Positions 19,633 through 29,693 are shown, counted from the stretch's first letter. The stretch is DNA of 64,000 nt from Pseudomonas sp. M30-35 (GCF_002163625.1 NZ_CP020892.1:3162001-3226000); one strand, 5' to 3'. Numbers and translations: made by a program. The notes: generated by a model from the letters alone, not told the origin.

Positions 19633-19668
19633 GGGGCGCATATTAAGTGCGCCCCCGTTCTCTGTCAA
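19633..19668 (-). promoter_or_regulatory. Strong sigma-70 promoter of the tRNA cluster, -10 inside a palindrome
   Basis: On the minus strand TTGACA (19668-19663) is followed after exactly 17 bases by TAATAT (19645-19640), then a GC-rich discriminator GCGCCCC, typical of stringently controlled stable-RNA promoters. The -10 lies inside an 8-bp inverted repeat (GGGGCGCA at 19633-19640 and TGCGCCCC at 19648-19655). The near-perfect boxes make the call confident; a role for the palindrome is speculative. Confidence 0.88.
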
Positions 19669-19765
19669 CAACATTCTACCCACACAGACATTCTTTATGC
19701 TGGTAGAACAACCACTTACCCTTGCCCATCGGCATGTGACAAAACACCTGAGACTGGCCAAGTAA

Positions 19766-21247
19766 TTACTTGATTGCGTTAAACAGTTTTTCCCACTCTT
19801 TGTTTTCTTTTTTCGACACACCACCGATCAATTCGATCGCTTGGCGCAGACGGAAACGGGTCAGGTCTGGACCGATGATTTCCATGGCGTCGAGCACTGA
19901 AACAGAGCTGGCTTGACCAGTGATTGCAGCGAACATCAGCGGCATGGCATCACGCAGCTTCAACTCAAGGTGCTCAACCACGGCTTGAATGCAGGCGGTG
20001 ATATTGTCTTTTTGCCAGTGACGCAAGGCTTCGAGCTTCCACAAGATCAGCTGCATAACCTGGCGAACCTGATCGGTAGAGAGCTTTTTGTGCTCGAACA
20101 GCGCTGCGTCAGGACTGACTCCACCGGCGAAGAAAAAACCTGCCAACGGAGCAATTTGACTGAACGTCTCAACACGGCCTTGCACGTGCGGCGCAATCTG
20201 CTTGACGTAATCACTGTTGAACGCCCACTTCTGTGCGCCAGCAATAAAATCGTCGACGCTCAGTTCACGCATCCACTGACCGTTGAGCCAGGACAGTTTT
20301 TCAAGATCGAAAATCGGCCCGCCCAGCGATACACGCTTGAGATCAAAGTGCTCAATCATCTCATCAAGGGTGAATTTTTCGCGCTCATCAGGCATTGACC
20401 AACCCATGCGCCCCAGATAATTGAGCATGGCTTGCGGCAAGTAACCCATGCGCTCATAAAAGGTAATCGAGGTTGGGTTCTTACGCTTCGACAGCTTACT
20501 TTTGTCCGGGTTACGCAACAGCGGCATGTAGCACAGCTCGGGTTGCTCCCAGCCAAAATACTCGTAAAGCAAAATCAGTTTTGGCGCTGATGGCAACCAC
20601 TCTTCGCCGCGCAGTACGTGGGTAATGCCCATCAAGTGATCGTCGACCACGTTGGCCAGGAAGTACGTTGGCAGGCCATCGGTCTTCATCAGCACTTGCA
20701 TGTCCATGCGATCCCACGGGATCTCAACATCGCCACGCAGCATGTCCGGCACCACGCAAACGCCTTCAGTTGGCACGTTCATGCGCACAACATTGGGCTC
20801 ACCAGCCGCTAGCCGCTGCTTAACTTCATCAGCAGCCAAGCTCCTGCACAGACCGTCATAACGCGGCGTTTGCTTAGCTTCGGTTTGTTCGGCGCGCAAC
20901 TTATCGAGGCGTTCGGAGGTACAGAAACAGTGGAATGCATGGCCTTTGTCGACCAGCTCCTGGGTGTACTTCTTGTAAATCTCGCCACGCTCACTCTGCC
21001 GATACGGACCATGCGGGCCACCAACGTCCGGGCCTTCACTCCACTCAATACCCAACCAGCGCAGCGCATCAAAGATTTGCTGTTCAGATTCACGCGTAGA
21101 GCGCAGTTGGTCAGTGTCTTCAATGCGCAGAATGAATTCACCGCCGTGCTGGCGCGCAAAACACATGTTGAACAAAGCGATGTAAGCGGTGCCTACGTGC
21201 GGATCGCCGGTAGGCGACGGCGCAATACGGGTACGAACAGTTTTCAT
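19766..21247 (-). CDS. gltX: Glutamyl-tRNA synthetase
   Basis: Charges tRNA-Glu with glutamate. 493 residues from ATG 21247 ([13 protein letters not shown]); this start has GAGAG seven bases upstream, better than the ATG four codons earlier. The class I HIGH region is [13 protein letters not shown] and the KMSKS region is [10 protein letters not shown]. It lies directly upstream of the tRNA cluster encoding its own substrate tRNA-Glu, on the same strand but with a separate promoter in between; this pairing is standard in Pseudomonas. Confidence 0.98.
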   Translation of the reverse strand: MKTVRTRIAPSPTGDPHVGTAYIALFNMCFARQHGGEFILRIEDTDQLRSTRESEQQIFDALRWLGIEWSEGPDVGGPHGPYRQSERGEIYKKYTQELVDKGHAFHCFCTSERLDKLRAEQTEAKQTPRYDGLCRSLAADEVKQRLAAGEPNVVRMNVPTEGVCVVPDMLRGDVEIPWDRMDMQVLMKTDGLPTYFLANVVDDHLMGITHVLRGEEWLPSAPKLILLYEYFGWEQPELCYMPLLRNPDKSKLSKRKNPTSITFYERMGYLPQAMLNYLGRMGWSMPDEREKFTLDEMIEHFDLKRVSLGGPIFDLEKLSWLNGQWMRELSVDDFIAGAQKWAFNSDYVKQIAPHVQGRVETFSQIAPLAGFFFAGGVSPDAALFEHKKLSTDQVRQVMQLILWKLEALRHWQKDNITACIQAVVEHLELKLRDAMPLMFAAITGQASSVSVLDAMEIIGPDLTRFRLRQAIELIGGVSKKENKEWEKLFNAIK

Positions 21248-21328
21248 GGTTGCTCTCATGCAAGCGGTGCGAGACGCAATGGAACCAGACGACTGCAGCA
21301 GACAGTGTGCAGATTCTTCAAGCGATGA

Positions 21329-22249
21329 TCAGGTTGCCAATATTAGCAGGCCTGCCATGGCCGGCTCCAGTTCGCGTGCTTGTTGCTCGGCCAGACTCTT
21401 CATTAAAAAGTCTAGAAATGTCTTAACCTTCATCGCCTGGAAGCGACGCGACGGGTAGACCGCATAAACTTCAACAATAGGTAAAGCAGCCTCGGGCAGC
21501 AGTTCAATCAGTCGTCCTTCGCGGATCGCCAACTCACAAATCATATTCGGTAACGCAGCGATACCCGCCCCGGCCAACACAGCTTCGCGGGCAAATGTGA
21601 TGTTGTTGCACAGCAACACCCGTTCACAGGGGATCGCGTGATCAAGCAACGGCCAATACCGCGAAGCGTCCCGCTGCAAAATAATGGCTCGGTGCCCTGC
21701 CAAATCCTCGCCGCAGTCCGGCACTCCATGCAGGGCTAAATAATCTGGACTCGCACAAAGCCTGCAACGCGCTTCAAACAATTTGCGCGCAACCAATGTC
21801 GAGTCTTGTGGCTGCCCAACAAGGATGACGATATCAACGCCCTCCTCAACCGGATCAACATTGCGTGAAGTCAACTCCACCTCAGCCGTGATGCCTGGGT
21901 ATTGACGCATAAACTCGCCGAGCACGCGGCCTAGAAACTGCTGGCCAAACTCAACCGCGGAAGTAACCCGCAGCAACCCCGAGGGCTCTTGCTGCAACTG
22001 CATGACAGCCTGCTCGGCCTCGGCAAAATCTAGCATGATTTGCCGACAACGCTCGTAATAAGCCGCGCCGACTTCGGTCAGGCGCAATTTACGCGTGGTC
22101 CTGTTGAGTAAACGCACGCCCAGGCGCTCTTCGAGCAATGCAATGCGCCGACTCACTGTTGATTTCTGCATATTCAGACTGTTGGCCGCTTGGGTGAAGC
22201 TGTGGTGCTCAACCACCCGCGTGAAAATCAGCGCATCATCCAACCCCAT
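21329..22249 (-). CDS. LysR-family transcriptional regulator
   Basis: 306 residues with an N-terminal winged helix-turn-helix (HSFTQAANSLNMQKSTVSRR, 16-35) and the effector domain typical of the CrgA/PtxR-like subgroup. It is transcribed divergently from an EmrA/EmrB-type efflux pair across 107 bases, so control of that pump is likely. The inducer is unknown. Confidence 0.92.
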   Translation of the reverse strand: MGLDDALIFTRVVEHHSFTQAANSLNMQKSTVSRRIALLEERLGVRLLNRTTRKLRLTEVGAAYYERCRQIMLDFAEAEQAVMQLQQEPSGLLRVTSAVEFGQQFLGRVLGEFMRQYPGITAEVELTSRNVDPVEEGVDIVILVGQPQDSTLVARKLFEARCRLCASPDYLALHGVPDCGEDLAGHRAIILQRDASRYWPLLDHAIPCERVLLCNNITFAREAVLAGAGIAALPNMICELAIREGRLIELLPEAALPIVEVYAVYPSRRFQAMKVKTFLDFLMKSLAEQQARELEPAMAGLLILAT

Positions 22250-22356
22250 GATTGTTCCCTATAAGCAACAAAGTTTATGAAGTCTAACGGCTAGAGGCAG
22301 ATAAGGAACACTGTTAGATTCTCAGAAATTATTGCCGCCGCTCTGAGTCAGCCACC
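22250..22356. promoter_or_regulatory. Divergent promoter gap, LysR gene and EmrAB-type pump
   Basis: 107 bases between divergent starts, containing CTAACGG and CTGTTAGA near the middle, which make a weak dyad (TCTAACGG / CTGTTAGA at about 22283-22320). It probably holds the operator of the LysR regulator, but no clear consensus boxes stand out. Confidence 0.45.
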
Positions 22357-23406
22357 ATGCCCGCCCAATTAAAACGCCGTTTGTCTGTCTTTTTAGTCAT
22401 CCTTGCGCTGATTGGCATTGCATTTTTTGCGCACTGGTGGCTGATTGGACGCTTCCACGAAGAGACGGATAACGCCTATGTTCAGGGCGAGATCACCCGC
22501 GTTTCGAGCCAGCTCAGCGCACGCGTGGAAAAAGTATTGGTGCATGACAACCAACACGTTGTGCACGGCGAACTGCTGGTCGAGTTGGACAACAGCGACT
22601 TCAAACTCGCACTGCAACGCGCAGAAGCAACGTTTGCCACCCGTGAGGCGCAGCTCGCCCAAACGCAAAGCACTCTGAGCCAGCAAGACAGCATGATCGC
22701 AGCCAGCAAGGCAGATTTATCCGCTAGCCACGCAACCCTGAGCCGCGCAAAAATCGATATGACGCGAGCCATCACCTTGCGTAAATCGGGTTATATCTCG
22801 GAAGAGCGCGTCACCACTCTTGATGCCGATAGCAGCGTTGCGCGCTCGCAGGTGGCCAAGGCCGAGGCTGACTTGCAAGCGCAAAAACAGCAACTCGATA
22901 CCCTGCGGGCTGAAATCAAGAGCCTCAACGCACAGATTGCCAGCGCACGCGCTGACATCGAACAAGCCAAGCTTGATATCAGTCGCACGCAAATCCGCGC
23001 CCCAATCAGCGGCTATGTCGGTCAACGTGCGGCACGCAATGGCCAATATGTACAAACCGGTGCTTATTTAATGTCGCTGGTTCCGGATCAGGACATCTGG
23101 GTTCAGGCCAACTTCAAGGAAACCCAAATCGGCCACATGCGTGCAGGCCAAAGCGCCGAGCTAACCTTCGACAGCTTCCCCGACACGCCAATCAAAGGCC
23201 ACATCGACAGCCTGTTCGCTGCATCGGGGGCGCAGTTCAGTTTGCTGCCGCCAGATAACGCCACCGGCAACTTCACCAAGGTAGTCCAGCGCATCCCGGT
23301 CAAGTTGACGTTCGACAAGGACAATCCGCTGCATGGCCTGATTCGCCCCGGCATGTCGGTTGAAGTAGTCGTAGACATCAGCGACGACCAAAGCCATGGC
23401 GGGTGA
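22357..23406 (+). CDS. EmrA/HlyD-family membrane fusion protein
   Basis: 349 residues: a short cytoplasmic start, one membrane helix (about 10-31), then the adaptor domain. The family marker TDNAYVQGEITRVSSQ (about 47-62) is present, followed by biotinyl-lipoyl halves, a long coiled coil (about 90-210), and the second lipoyl half with IRAPISGYVGQRAARNGQYV. It bridges the inner-membrane MFS pump to an outer-membrane channel not encoded here. It overlaps the next gene by 11 bases. Relatives export hydrophobic toxins; the substrate here is unknown. Confidence 0.92.
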   Translation: MPAQLKRRLSVFLVILALIGIAFFAHWWLIGRFHEETDNAYVQGEITRVSSQLSARVEKVLVHDNQHVVHGELLVELDNSDFKLALQRAEATFATREAQLAQTQSTLSQQDSMIAASKADLSASHATLSRAKIDMTRAITLRKSGYISEERVTTLDADSSVARSQVAKAEADLQAQKQQLDTLRAEIKSLNAQIASARADIEQAKLDISRTQIRAPISGYVGQRAARNGQYVQTGAYLMSLVPDQDIWVQANFKETQIGHMRAGQSAELTFDSFPDTPIKGHIDSLFAASGAQFSLLPPDNATGNFTKVVQRIPVKLTFDKDNPLHGLIRPGMSVEVVVDISDDQSHGG

Positions 23407-24952
23407 TCAACTCGTCCGACCGATTGGCGAGCCGAGCAGGCGTGACTGGATTGCGGTAATGAGTGTGATGTTGGGCGCGTTTATGGCGGTGCTCGATATC
23501 CAGATCACCAACTCATCACTCAAGGATATTCAGGGCGCACTTTCTGCGACGCTTGAAGAAGGCTCTTGGATTTCCACATCTTATCTGGTCGCTGAAATCA
23601 TCATGATTCCACTCACCGCCTGGCTCGTGCAGTTATTGTCTGCCCGGCGCCTAGCGGTCTGGGTATCAATCGGCTTCCTGATTTCATCCCTGCTCTGCTC
23701 GATGGCCTGGAGCCTCGACAGCATGATCGTTTTCCGCGCCATGCAAGGTTTCACCGGCGGCGCACTGATTCCACTGGCGTTCACCCTGACCCTGATCAAG
23801 TTGCCGGAACACCACCGTGCCAAAGGCATGGCCCTGTTTGCCATGACCGCCACTTTTGCCCCATCAATCGGCCCAACGCTCGGCGGCTGGCTGACCGAGC
23901 AGTTTGGCTGGGAATACATTTTCTACATTAATATCCCACCCGGCTTGCTGATGATCGCAGGCTTGCTCTACGGCCTTGAAAAGAAAGCGCCACATTGGGA
24001 GTTATTGAAAAGCACCGACTACGCCGGCATTGTCACCCTCGGCGTTGGCCTTGGCTGCCTGCAAGTGTTTCTTGAGGAAGGGCATCGCAAAGACTGGCTT
24101 GAGTCCAACCTGATTGCCGGACTGGGTAGCATTGCCAGCATCAGCTTGATTCTGTTCGTCATTCTACAATTCTCGCGCAGCTCCCCACTGATCAACTTAA
24201 GGATTCTTGGCGAACGCAACTTTGGTTTAGCCAGCATCTCCAGTGTCGGTCTGGGCATGGGGCTGTACGGCTCGATTTATGTGCTACCGCTGTATCTGGC
24301 ACAGATCCAGGGCTACAACTCTCTGCAAATCGGCCAAGTAATCATGTGGATGGGGGTTCCGCAGCTATTTATAATTCCGCTGGTGCCCCTGCTGATGAAA
24401 GTCGTTTCGCCAAAGTGGCTATGCGCGCTGGGGTTTGCCCTATTTGGTGCGGCGAGTATTTTGTCGGGTGTACTCAACCCGGATTTCGCCGGGGAGCAGT
24501 TCAACCATATTCAGATCATCCGAGCACTGGGCCAGCCGATGGTAATGGTCACCGTATCGTTGATCGCCACCTCTTATATCGCAGCTCAAGACGCAGGCTC
24601 AGCCTCCAGTCTGTTCAATATTTTACGCAACCTCGGTGGCGCCATCGGCATTGCCCTACTTGCCACTTTGCTCGACAGCCGCACCAAGGTTTATTTCGAC
24701 TATTTGCGTGAATCACTGGTGCCGAGCAACCCACAAGTTGCAGAGCGTATGGCCTTGCTCACCCAAACGCTTGGCAGCGAACAAGCCGCCTTGGCCAAAA
24801 TCAGCCAAATCACCCATGAGCAGGCCATGATCATGGCTTACAATGACGCCTTCCATTGGATTGGCATTGCCTTGTGCATCAGCATGACAGCGGTTTTATT
24901 AACCAGGAAACTACCTGCGAATACTGATTCCGCCACAGCTGGAGCCCATTAG
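23396..24952 (+). CDS. EmrB/QacA-family (DHA2) drug efflux transporter
   Basis: 518 residues with 14 predicted membrane helices, the size of the DHA2 branch of the major facilitator superfamily. The family motif LDIQITNSSLKDIQGALS (motif D1 region) is near residue 30, and GPTLGGWLTEQFGWEYIF (motif C, antiporter signature) is near 160. It pumps substrates by proton antiport across the inner membrane, working with the adjacent fusion protein, whose gene it overlaps. It is probably controlled by the divergent LysR regulator. Confidence 0.93.
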   Translation: MAGDQLVRPIGEPSRRDWIAVMSVMLGAFMAVLDIQITNSSLKDIQGALSATLEEGSWISTSYLVAEIIMIPLTAWLVQLLSARRLAVWVSIGFLISSLLCSMAWSLDSMIVFRAMQGFTGGALIPLAFTLTLIKLPEHHRAKGMALFAMTATFAPSIGPTLGGWLTEQFGWEYIFYINIPPGLLMIAGLLYGLEKKAPHWELLKSTDYAGIVTLGVGLGCLQVFLEEGHRKDWLESNLIAGLGSIASISLILFVILQFSRSSPLINLRILGERNFGLASISSVGLGMGLYGSIYVLPLYLAQIQGYNSLQIGQVIMWMGVPQLFIIPLVPLLMKVVSPKWLCALGFALFGAASILSGVLNPDFAGEQFNHIQIIRALGQPMVMVTVSLIATSYIAAQDAGSASSLFNILRNLGGAIGIALLATLLDSRTKVYFDYLRESLVPSNPQVAERMALLTQTLGSEQAALAKISQITHEQAMIMAYNDAFHWIGIALCISMTAVLLTRKLPANTDSATAGAH

Positions 24953-25157
24953 CAAAACTGCGTCAGGTATTGCTCTGGCAACCGATGCGAAGACGGCCTT
25001 TGCTGCTGCCGGAGTTGTGACTCACTGGCGCTGGCCCTTCGTCTGTTCCTCCTATTATTCGCAATACCTCGCACTCTGTTTACTCGCTGCATTTTTCGAA
25101 TCCACACTCAATCAAACCTGCACGCCGACACCCAGCGTGCATTTCTCCAGGTTCAAA

Positions 25158-26057
25158 ATGTCCACGACCGATTCACGCGCCCGCACCTTAATGCTGATTG
25201 GCGCATTCAGCGTTATCTACATTGGCTGGGGCACCACTTACCTGGCCAATCATTTCCTACTTCGCGAATTACCGCCCTTTGTTCTCGGCACCCTGCGCTT
25301 CACCTTGGCCGGTGGATTGGCCCTGCTTTGGGTACTAGCCAGCGGACAATTACGCTTTAAACGCAGCGATATCGGCGGTGTATTGATTGGTGGCTTATCG
25401 CTAATAGCCATCGGTCAAGGCGCTTTGATCTACGCCAACCAGTTTCTTCCGACCGGCATGGTGGCAATGCTCTACACCACCCTGCCGTTATGGAGCGTGG
25501 CACTGGAGTGGCTACTCGGCGAACGACCACCGCTTTGGGTGCTATGCGGTTTGGCGATCGCATGCAGTGGCATTGTCTTATTGATGAGCAACGGACTCGA
25601 CAGCAGCGCCACCTCGGCCCAATGGTTTGCCGGTGCAACCGTGGTTAGCGCCACGTTAATCTGGGCGACCGGCGTTTGGTTACTCCGTCAGCGCCCGGCA
25701 TTTAGCTCAAGCTGGTTTGGTCTAAGCCTGCAAATGCTGATTGGTGCCCTGCTCCTGGCGATTTTCGGTGCACTGCATGGCGACTGGCAAAATCTCGACC
25801 TCGGCGCGTTGAGCAGTCAATCCTGGCTATGGATGGCCTATCTGGTTCTACCGGTTAGCCTTGGTGTATATCCAGCCTATTTCTGGCTGCTGCGCGAGGT
25901 GCGCCCAAGCGTTGTTTCGACCTTCGCCTTCATCAACCCGGTTGTCGCACTGCTGCTCGGCTACCTGCTGCTCGATGAGCACCTAAGCACCTTGGCGATG
26001 CTGGCCTGCGTGATTACGCTTGGCGGGGTGATGTTGATTATCTTCGGCAGGCGCTAG
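25158..26057 (+). CDS. EamA/DMT-family permease
   Basis: 299 residues, ten predicted membrane helices in two EamA repeats (about 10-135 and 150-290). The marker IYIGWGTTYLANHFLLRELP is at the first repeat and FAFINPVVALLLGYLLLDEHL at the end of the second. Such proteins export amino acids or other metabolites; this one resembles the YedA/RhaT-like branch. I chose ATG 25158 (MSTTDSRAR) rather than 25017, because the extra 47 residues are unlike the family. It converges on uvrB across copy C of the composite repeat. Confidence 0.88.
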   Translation: MSTTDSRARTLMLIGAFSVIYIGWGTTYLANHFLLRELPPFVLGTLRFTLAGGLALLWVLASGQLRFKRSDIGGVLIGGLSLIAIGQGALIYANQFLPTGMVAMLYTTLPLWSVALEWLLGERPPLWVLCGLAIACSGIVLLMSNGLDSSATSAQWFAGATVVSATLIWATGVWLLRQRPAFSSSWFGLSLQMLIGALLLAIFGALHGDWQNLDLGALSSQSWLWMAYLVLPVSLGVYPAYFWLLREVRPSVVSTFAFINPVVALLLGYLLLDEHLSTLAMLACVITLGGVMLIIFGRR

Positions 26058-26082
26058 ACCCGTGGCGGACAACAATCAGCCT

Positions 26083-26175
26083 GTAGGGTGCGACAACGCG
26101 AAGCTTGTCCACCAGAACGTCGCAATCAACTCAATATGGACAGCCGTTGCGGTGGTTGGAAAAACGCCAACCACC
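26083..26175. repeat. Composite intergenic repeat, copy C
   Basis: It lies between the converging EamA gene and uvrB. The bulged palindrome is at 26087-26113 (GGTG-c-GACAA / TTGTC-CACC, loop CGCGAAGC), within the same 31-base core as copies A and B. The second hairpin has arms GGTGGTTGG (26151-26159) and CCAACCACC (26167-26175), loop AAAAACG. A loose half-arm GTGGCGGACAA (about 26062-26072) precedes it, like the arm of copy A. Confidence 0.85.
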
Positions 26176-26190
26176 TTACAAGCACCCGCG

Positions 26191-28206
26191 TTATACCTTC
26201 AGCAGGCGCTCGCGCAGCTTCTGTACTTCGTCACGCATTTGCGCTGCGGCCTCAAATTCCAAGTCGCGAGCCAACTGGTACATTTTCTCTTCGAGCTGGC
26301 GAATACGCTTGCTGATTTCACTCGGCGAACGCAGCTCATTTTCATAGCGCGCCTGCTCTTCCGCTGCTTTGGCCATGCCTTTGCGCTTATTGCTGCGCGA
26401 GCCCGGCACCACTGCGCCTTCAAGGATATCCTTAACATCCTTGAACACTCCTTTGGGCACAATACCGTTGGCCTCGTTATAGGCAATCTGCTTATTACGC
26501 CGACGCTCGGTCTCACCAATCGCACGCTCCATCGACCCGGTCATGCGATCGGCATAGAGAATCGCCCGGCCATTGAGGTTGCGCGCCGCCCGGCCAATAG
26601 TCTGAATCAACGAGCGCTCAGAGCGCAGGAAGCCTTCTTTGTCAGCATCCAGAATCGCCACCAGTGAAACCTCGGGCATGTCCAGACCTTCACGCAGCAA
26701 GTTGATGCCGACCAACACATCAAACGCACCGATTCGCAAGTCGCGGATAATCTCGACCCGTTCAACCGTGTCGATATCCGAGTGCAGATAGCGCACCCGC
26801 ACACCGTGATCAGCCAGGTAGTCGGTTAAATCCTCAGCCATGCGTTTGGTCAGTGTGGTGACCAGCACGCGCTCCTCAATCGCCACGCGCTTGTGAATCT
26901 CAGACAGCAGGTCATCCACCTGGGTCAGCGCCGGGCGTACTTCAATTTGCGGGTCAACCAGCCCCGTCGGGCGCACCACCTGCTCGATCACCCGTCCGGC
27001 GTGCTCTGCCTCATAGGGCCCCGGTGTGGCCGAGACAAATATGGTCTGCGGGCTGGCGTTTTCCCACTCTTCAAAGCGCATTGGCCGGTTATCCAGTGCC
27101 GAGGGCAAACGAAAACCGTACTCGACTAAAGTTTCCTTGCGTGAACGGTCGCCCTTATACATGGCGCCGACTTGCGGCACGCTGACATGCGACTCGTCGA
27201 TGACCAACAAAGCTTGATCAGGCAGATAATCGTAAAGAGTCGGCGGTGCATCACCGGAGTCGCGCCCAGACAGATAACGCGAGTAGTTCTCGATGCCGTT
27301 GCAATACCCCAGCTCGATAATCATCTCCAAATCGAAGCGAGTACGCTGCTCCAGTCGTTGCGCCTCCACCAACTTACCGGCACCTCGCAAGTATTCAAGA
27401 CGCTCAACCAGCTCGACCTTGATCTTCTCTACCGCTTCCAACAGGGTTTCGCGCGGCGTCACGTAGTGGCTTTTCGGATAAAAGGTAAAGCGCGGTAGTT
27501 TACGAATGACCTCTCCAGTTAGCGGGTCAAAGGCTGAAATACTTTCGACCTCATCGTCAAACAGCTCGATGCGAATCGCTTCAAGGTCGGATTCCGCCGG
27601 GAAGATATCAATCACATCGCCGCGAACACGAAAGGTCGAGCGGGCAAAGTCCATGTCATTACGGGTGTATTGCAGATCAGCCAAGCGCCGCAGTAAGGCA
27701 CGCTGATCCATCTTGTCACCCCGGTCGACGTGCAAAACCATTTTCAGGTACAGCTCGGGACTGCCCAAACCGTAAATGCATGACACCGTGGTGACGATGA
27801 TTGCGTCCGGCCGTTCAAGCAAGGCTTTGGTCGCGGAGAGACGCATCTGCTCGATGTGATCGTTGATCGAGGCGTCTTTTTCGATAAAGGTATCAGACGA
27901 TGGCACATAGGCTTCAGGCTGATAGTAGTCGTAGTACGAAACAAAATACTCGACCGCATTGTTTGGGAAGAATGTCTTGAACTCGCCATAGAGCTGAGCC
28001 GCCAGCGTTTTATTTGGCGCCAGCACCAGTGTCGGCCGATTTATTTGGGCAATCACATTGGCGATGCTGAACGTTTTGCCTGACCCCGTCACACCCAACA
28101 AAGTCTGGTGCGAAAGCCCAGCTTCGAGCCCCTCAACCATCTGACGGATTGCTTCAGGCTGATCGCCAGCAGGCTGAAAACGGGTAACCAGTTCAAAATC
28201 TGACAT
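26191..28206 (-). CDS. uvrB: Excinuclease ABC subunit B
   Basis: DNA-damage-verifying helicase-like subunit of nucleotide excision repair; it takes over from UvrA and recruits UvrC. 671 residues from ATG 28206 ([12 protein letters not shown]), with GAGGT eight bases upstream; the extra five residues from an earlier start are dropped. Walker A is GVTGSGKTF (about 44), the beta-hairpin region reads [20 protein letters not shown], helicase motifs include DESHVSVPQ and [19 protein letters not shown], and the C-terminal UVR domain ([19 protein letters not shown]) is intact. Confidence 0.98.
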   Translation of the reverse strand: MSDFELVTRFQPAGDQPEAIRQMVEGLEAGLSHQTLLGVTGSGKTFSIANVIAQINRPTLVLAPNKTLAAQLYGEFKTFFPNNAVEYFVSYYDYYQPEAYVPSSDTFIEKDASINDHIEQMRLSATKALLERPDAIIVTTVSCIYGLGSPELYLKMVLHVDRGDKMDQRALLRRLADLQYTRNDMDFARSTFRVRGDVIDIFPAESDLEAIRIELFDDEVESISAFDPLTGEVIRKLPRFTFYPKSHYVTPRETLLEAVEKIKVELVERLEYLRGAGKLVEAQRLEQRTRFDLEMIIELGYCNGIENYSRYLSGRDSGDAPPTLYDYLPDQALLVIDESHVSVPQVGAMYKGDRSRKETLVEYGFRLPSALDNRPMRFEEWENASPQTIFVSATPGPYEAEHAGRVIEQVVRPTGLVDPQIEVRPALTQVDDLLSEIHKRVAIEERVLVTTLTKRMAEDLTDYLADHGVRVRYLHSDIDTVERVEIIRDLRIGAFDVLVGINLLREGLDMPEVSLVAILDADKEGFLRSERSLIQTIGRAARNLNGRAILYADRMTGSMERAIGETERRRNKQIAYNEANGIVPKGVFKDVKDILEGAVVPGSRSNKRKGMAKAAEEQARYENELRSPSEISKRIRQLEEKMYQLARDLEFEAAAQMRDEVQKLRERLLKV

Positions 28207-28234
28207 AACTAACCTCAACAATCGATGTGACGCC

Positions 28235-28285
28235 TAGGGTCTGTTCCCGTTTCGGCGCGGCCGCATGAAGCGGGAACAGACCCTA
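28235..28285. repeat. 19-bp palindromic element between uvrB and the aminotransferase
   Basis: Arms at 28235-28253 and 28267-28285 pair over 19 bases with one T-G mismatch; the left arm begins TAGGGTCTGTTCCCG and the right ends in its complement. The loop is GC-rich (GGCGCGGCCGCAT). It lies in the divergent gap, 29 bases from the uvrB ATG. It is not related to the composite elements. It looks like a short mobile or REP-type hairpin; I see only one copy in the window. Confidence 0.75.
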
Positions 28286-28432
28286 CGAGCACGTAAAACC
28301 TTGCGAAAGCGTGCATACGCTGTCGCAGCACGAGTTCCAGCCCGCTATACTAACGGGCCACTGACGCATCCCCTAATGCTAGCCATTACTGGATGCCTGA
28401 CACTCACCCCCTCAATCAGAGCTGCCACACTC

Positions 28433-29629
28433 ATGAGTCTGTTCACCGCCGTCGAAATGGCTCCGCGCGATCCGATCCTGGGCCTCAATGAAGCATTCAA
28501 CGCTGATACCCGTGCCCATAAGGTCAACCTTGGCGTTGGCGTATACACCAACGAAGAAGGTCGCATCCCCCTTCTACGCGCAGTGGCTGAGGCGGAAAAA
28601 GCACGCATTGAAGCTCACGCACCGCGTGGCTATCTGCCGATTGAAGGCATTGCCGCCTACGACCATGCAGTTCAGACCCTGTTGTTTGGCAGCAATTCCC
28701 GCTTGGTTAGTGAAGGTCGAGTCATCACGACTCAGGCACTGGGCGGCACCGGCGCCCTCAAAGTAGGCGCCGACTTCATCAAGCGTTTGTTACCCGATGC
28801 GTGCGTTGCAATCAGCGACCCAAGCTGGGAAAACCATCGCGCGCTGTTTGAAGCGGCCGGTTTCCCGGTCCGCAGCTACCGCTACTACGATGCATTCAGC
28901 AACGGTGTAAATCGTGGCGGCATGCTCGAAGACTTGAAAAACCTACCGAGCCGCTCGGTTGTGGTGCTGCATGCATGCTGCCACAACCCAACTGGCGTCG
29001 ACCTGAACATTGAAGACTGGCAAGCGATTCTGGAGATTCTCCGTGAACGCGAGCACGTGCCTTTCCTCGACATCGCCTATCAGGGTTTCGGCGACGGTAT
29101 CGAAGAAGACGCAGCAGCCGTTCGCCTGTTTGCACAATCGGGGCTGACCTTCTTCGTTTCAAGCTCGTTCTCGAAATCTTTCTCGCTGTATGGCGAGCGA
29201 GTCGGCGCACTGTCTATCGTCACCGGCTCAAGCGATGAGACCAGTCGCGTGCTGTCGCAGGTCAAACGGGTCATTCGCACCAACTACTCAAACCCGCCGA
29301 CACACGGAGCCAGCGTTGTCGCCACGGTGCTCAACACACCTGAGTTGCGTGCAATGTGGGAAACAGAGCTCGGCGAGATGCGCGATCGTATTCGCAATAT
29401 GCGCCTGGCTATGGTTGAACAATTGACTGCATTGGGCGCTAAACGCGACTTCAGTTTCGTCGCCCAGCAACGCGGGATGTTCTCCTATTCAGGCTTGACC
29501 ACTGAGCAAGTCGAACGCCTGAAAAGCGAGTTCGGCATCTATGCGGTAGGCACAGGGCGCATTTGCGTGGCTGCACTCAACGTGCGAAACCTGCCGACGG
29601 TGACCGAAGCCATCGCCAAAGTACTTTAA
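28433..29629 (+). CDS. Aromatic amino acid aminotransferase (aspartate aminotransferase family)
   Basis: PLP-dependent transaminase of 398 residues, class I, of the TyrB/PhhC/AspC group. Visible: NLGVGVYTNEEGRIPLL (substrate-binding loop), TTQALGGTGALKVGADF, HACCHNPTGVDL (PLP-binding Asn), and the Schiff-base lysine in SSSFSKSFSLYGERVGAL. Known relatives make phenylalanine and tyrosine from the keto acids. The ATG at 28433 (MSLFTAVEMAPRDPILGL) is the family start; an upstream ATG at 28265 would read through the palindromic element and is rejected. It is divergent from uvrB. Confidence 0.93.
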   Translation: MSLFTAVEMAPRDPILGLNEAFNADTRAHKVNLGVGVYTNEEGRIPLLRAVAEAEKARIEAHAPRGYLPIEGIAAYDHAVQTLLFGSNSRLVSEGRVITTQALGGTGALKVGADFIKRLLPDACVAISDPSWENHRALFEAAGFPVRSYRYYDAFSNGVNRGGMLEDLKNLPSRSVVVLHACCHNPTGVDLNIEDWQAILEILREREHVPFLDIAYQGFGDGIEEDAAAVRLFAQSGLTFFVSSSFSKSFSLYGERVGALSIVTGSSDETSRVLSQVKRVIRTNYSNPPTHGASVVATVLNTPELRAMWETELGEMRDRIRNMRLAMVEQLTALGAKRDFSFVAQQRGMFSYSGLTTEQVERLKSEFGIYAVGTGRICVAALNVRNLPTVTEAIAKVL

Positions 29630-29653
29630 TATTAAAAAGGGGTCGTCAGAGGC

Positions 29654-29681
29654 TTGACTTCCCCTTAATAATCAGTAGGAT
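29654..29681 (+). promoter_or_regulatory. Sigma-70 promoter of the Asn-Pro-Lys tRNA cluster
   Basis: TTGACT (29654-29659) and TAGGAT (29676-29681) are separated by 16 bases and followed by a GC-rich discriminator (ACGCGTCG) 12 bases before tRNA-Asn. The layout matches other stable-RNA promoters. Confidence 0.75.
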
Positions 29682-29693
29682 ACGCGTCGTTGT

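Noticed and set aside
28265..28432. N-terminal extension of the aromatic aminotransferase from ATG 28265
   Set aside because: It reads through the right arm of the palindromic element, is Arg/Lys-rich unlike the family, and the MSLF start at 28433 gives the normal length.
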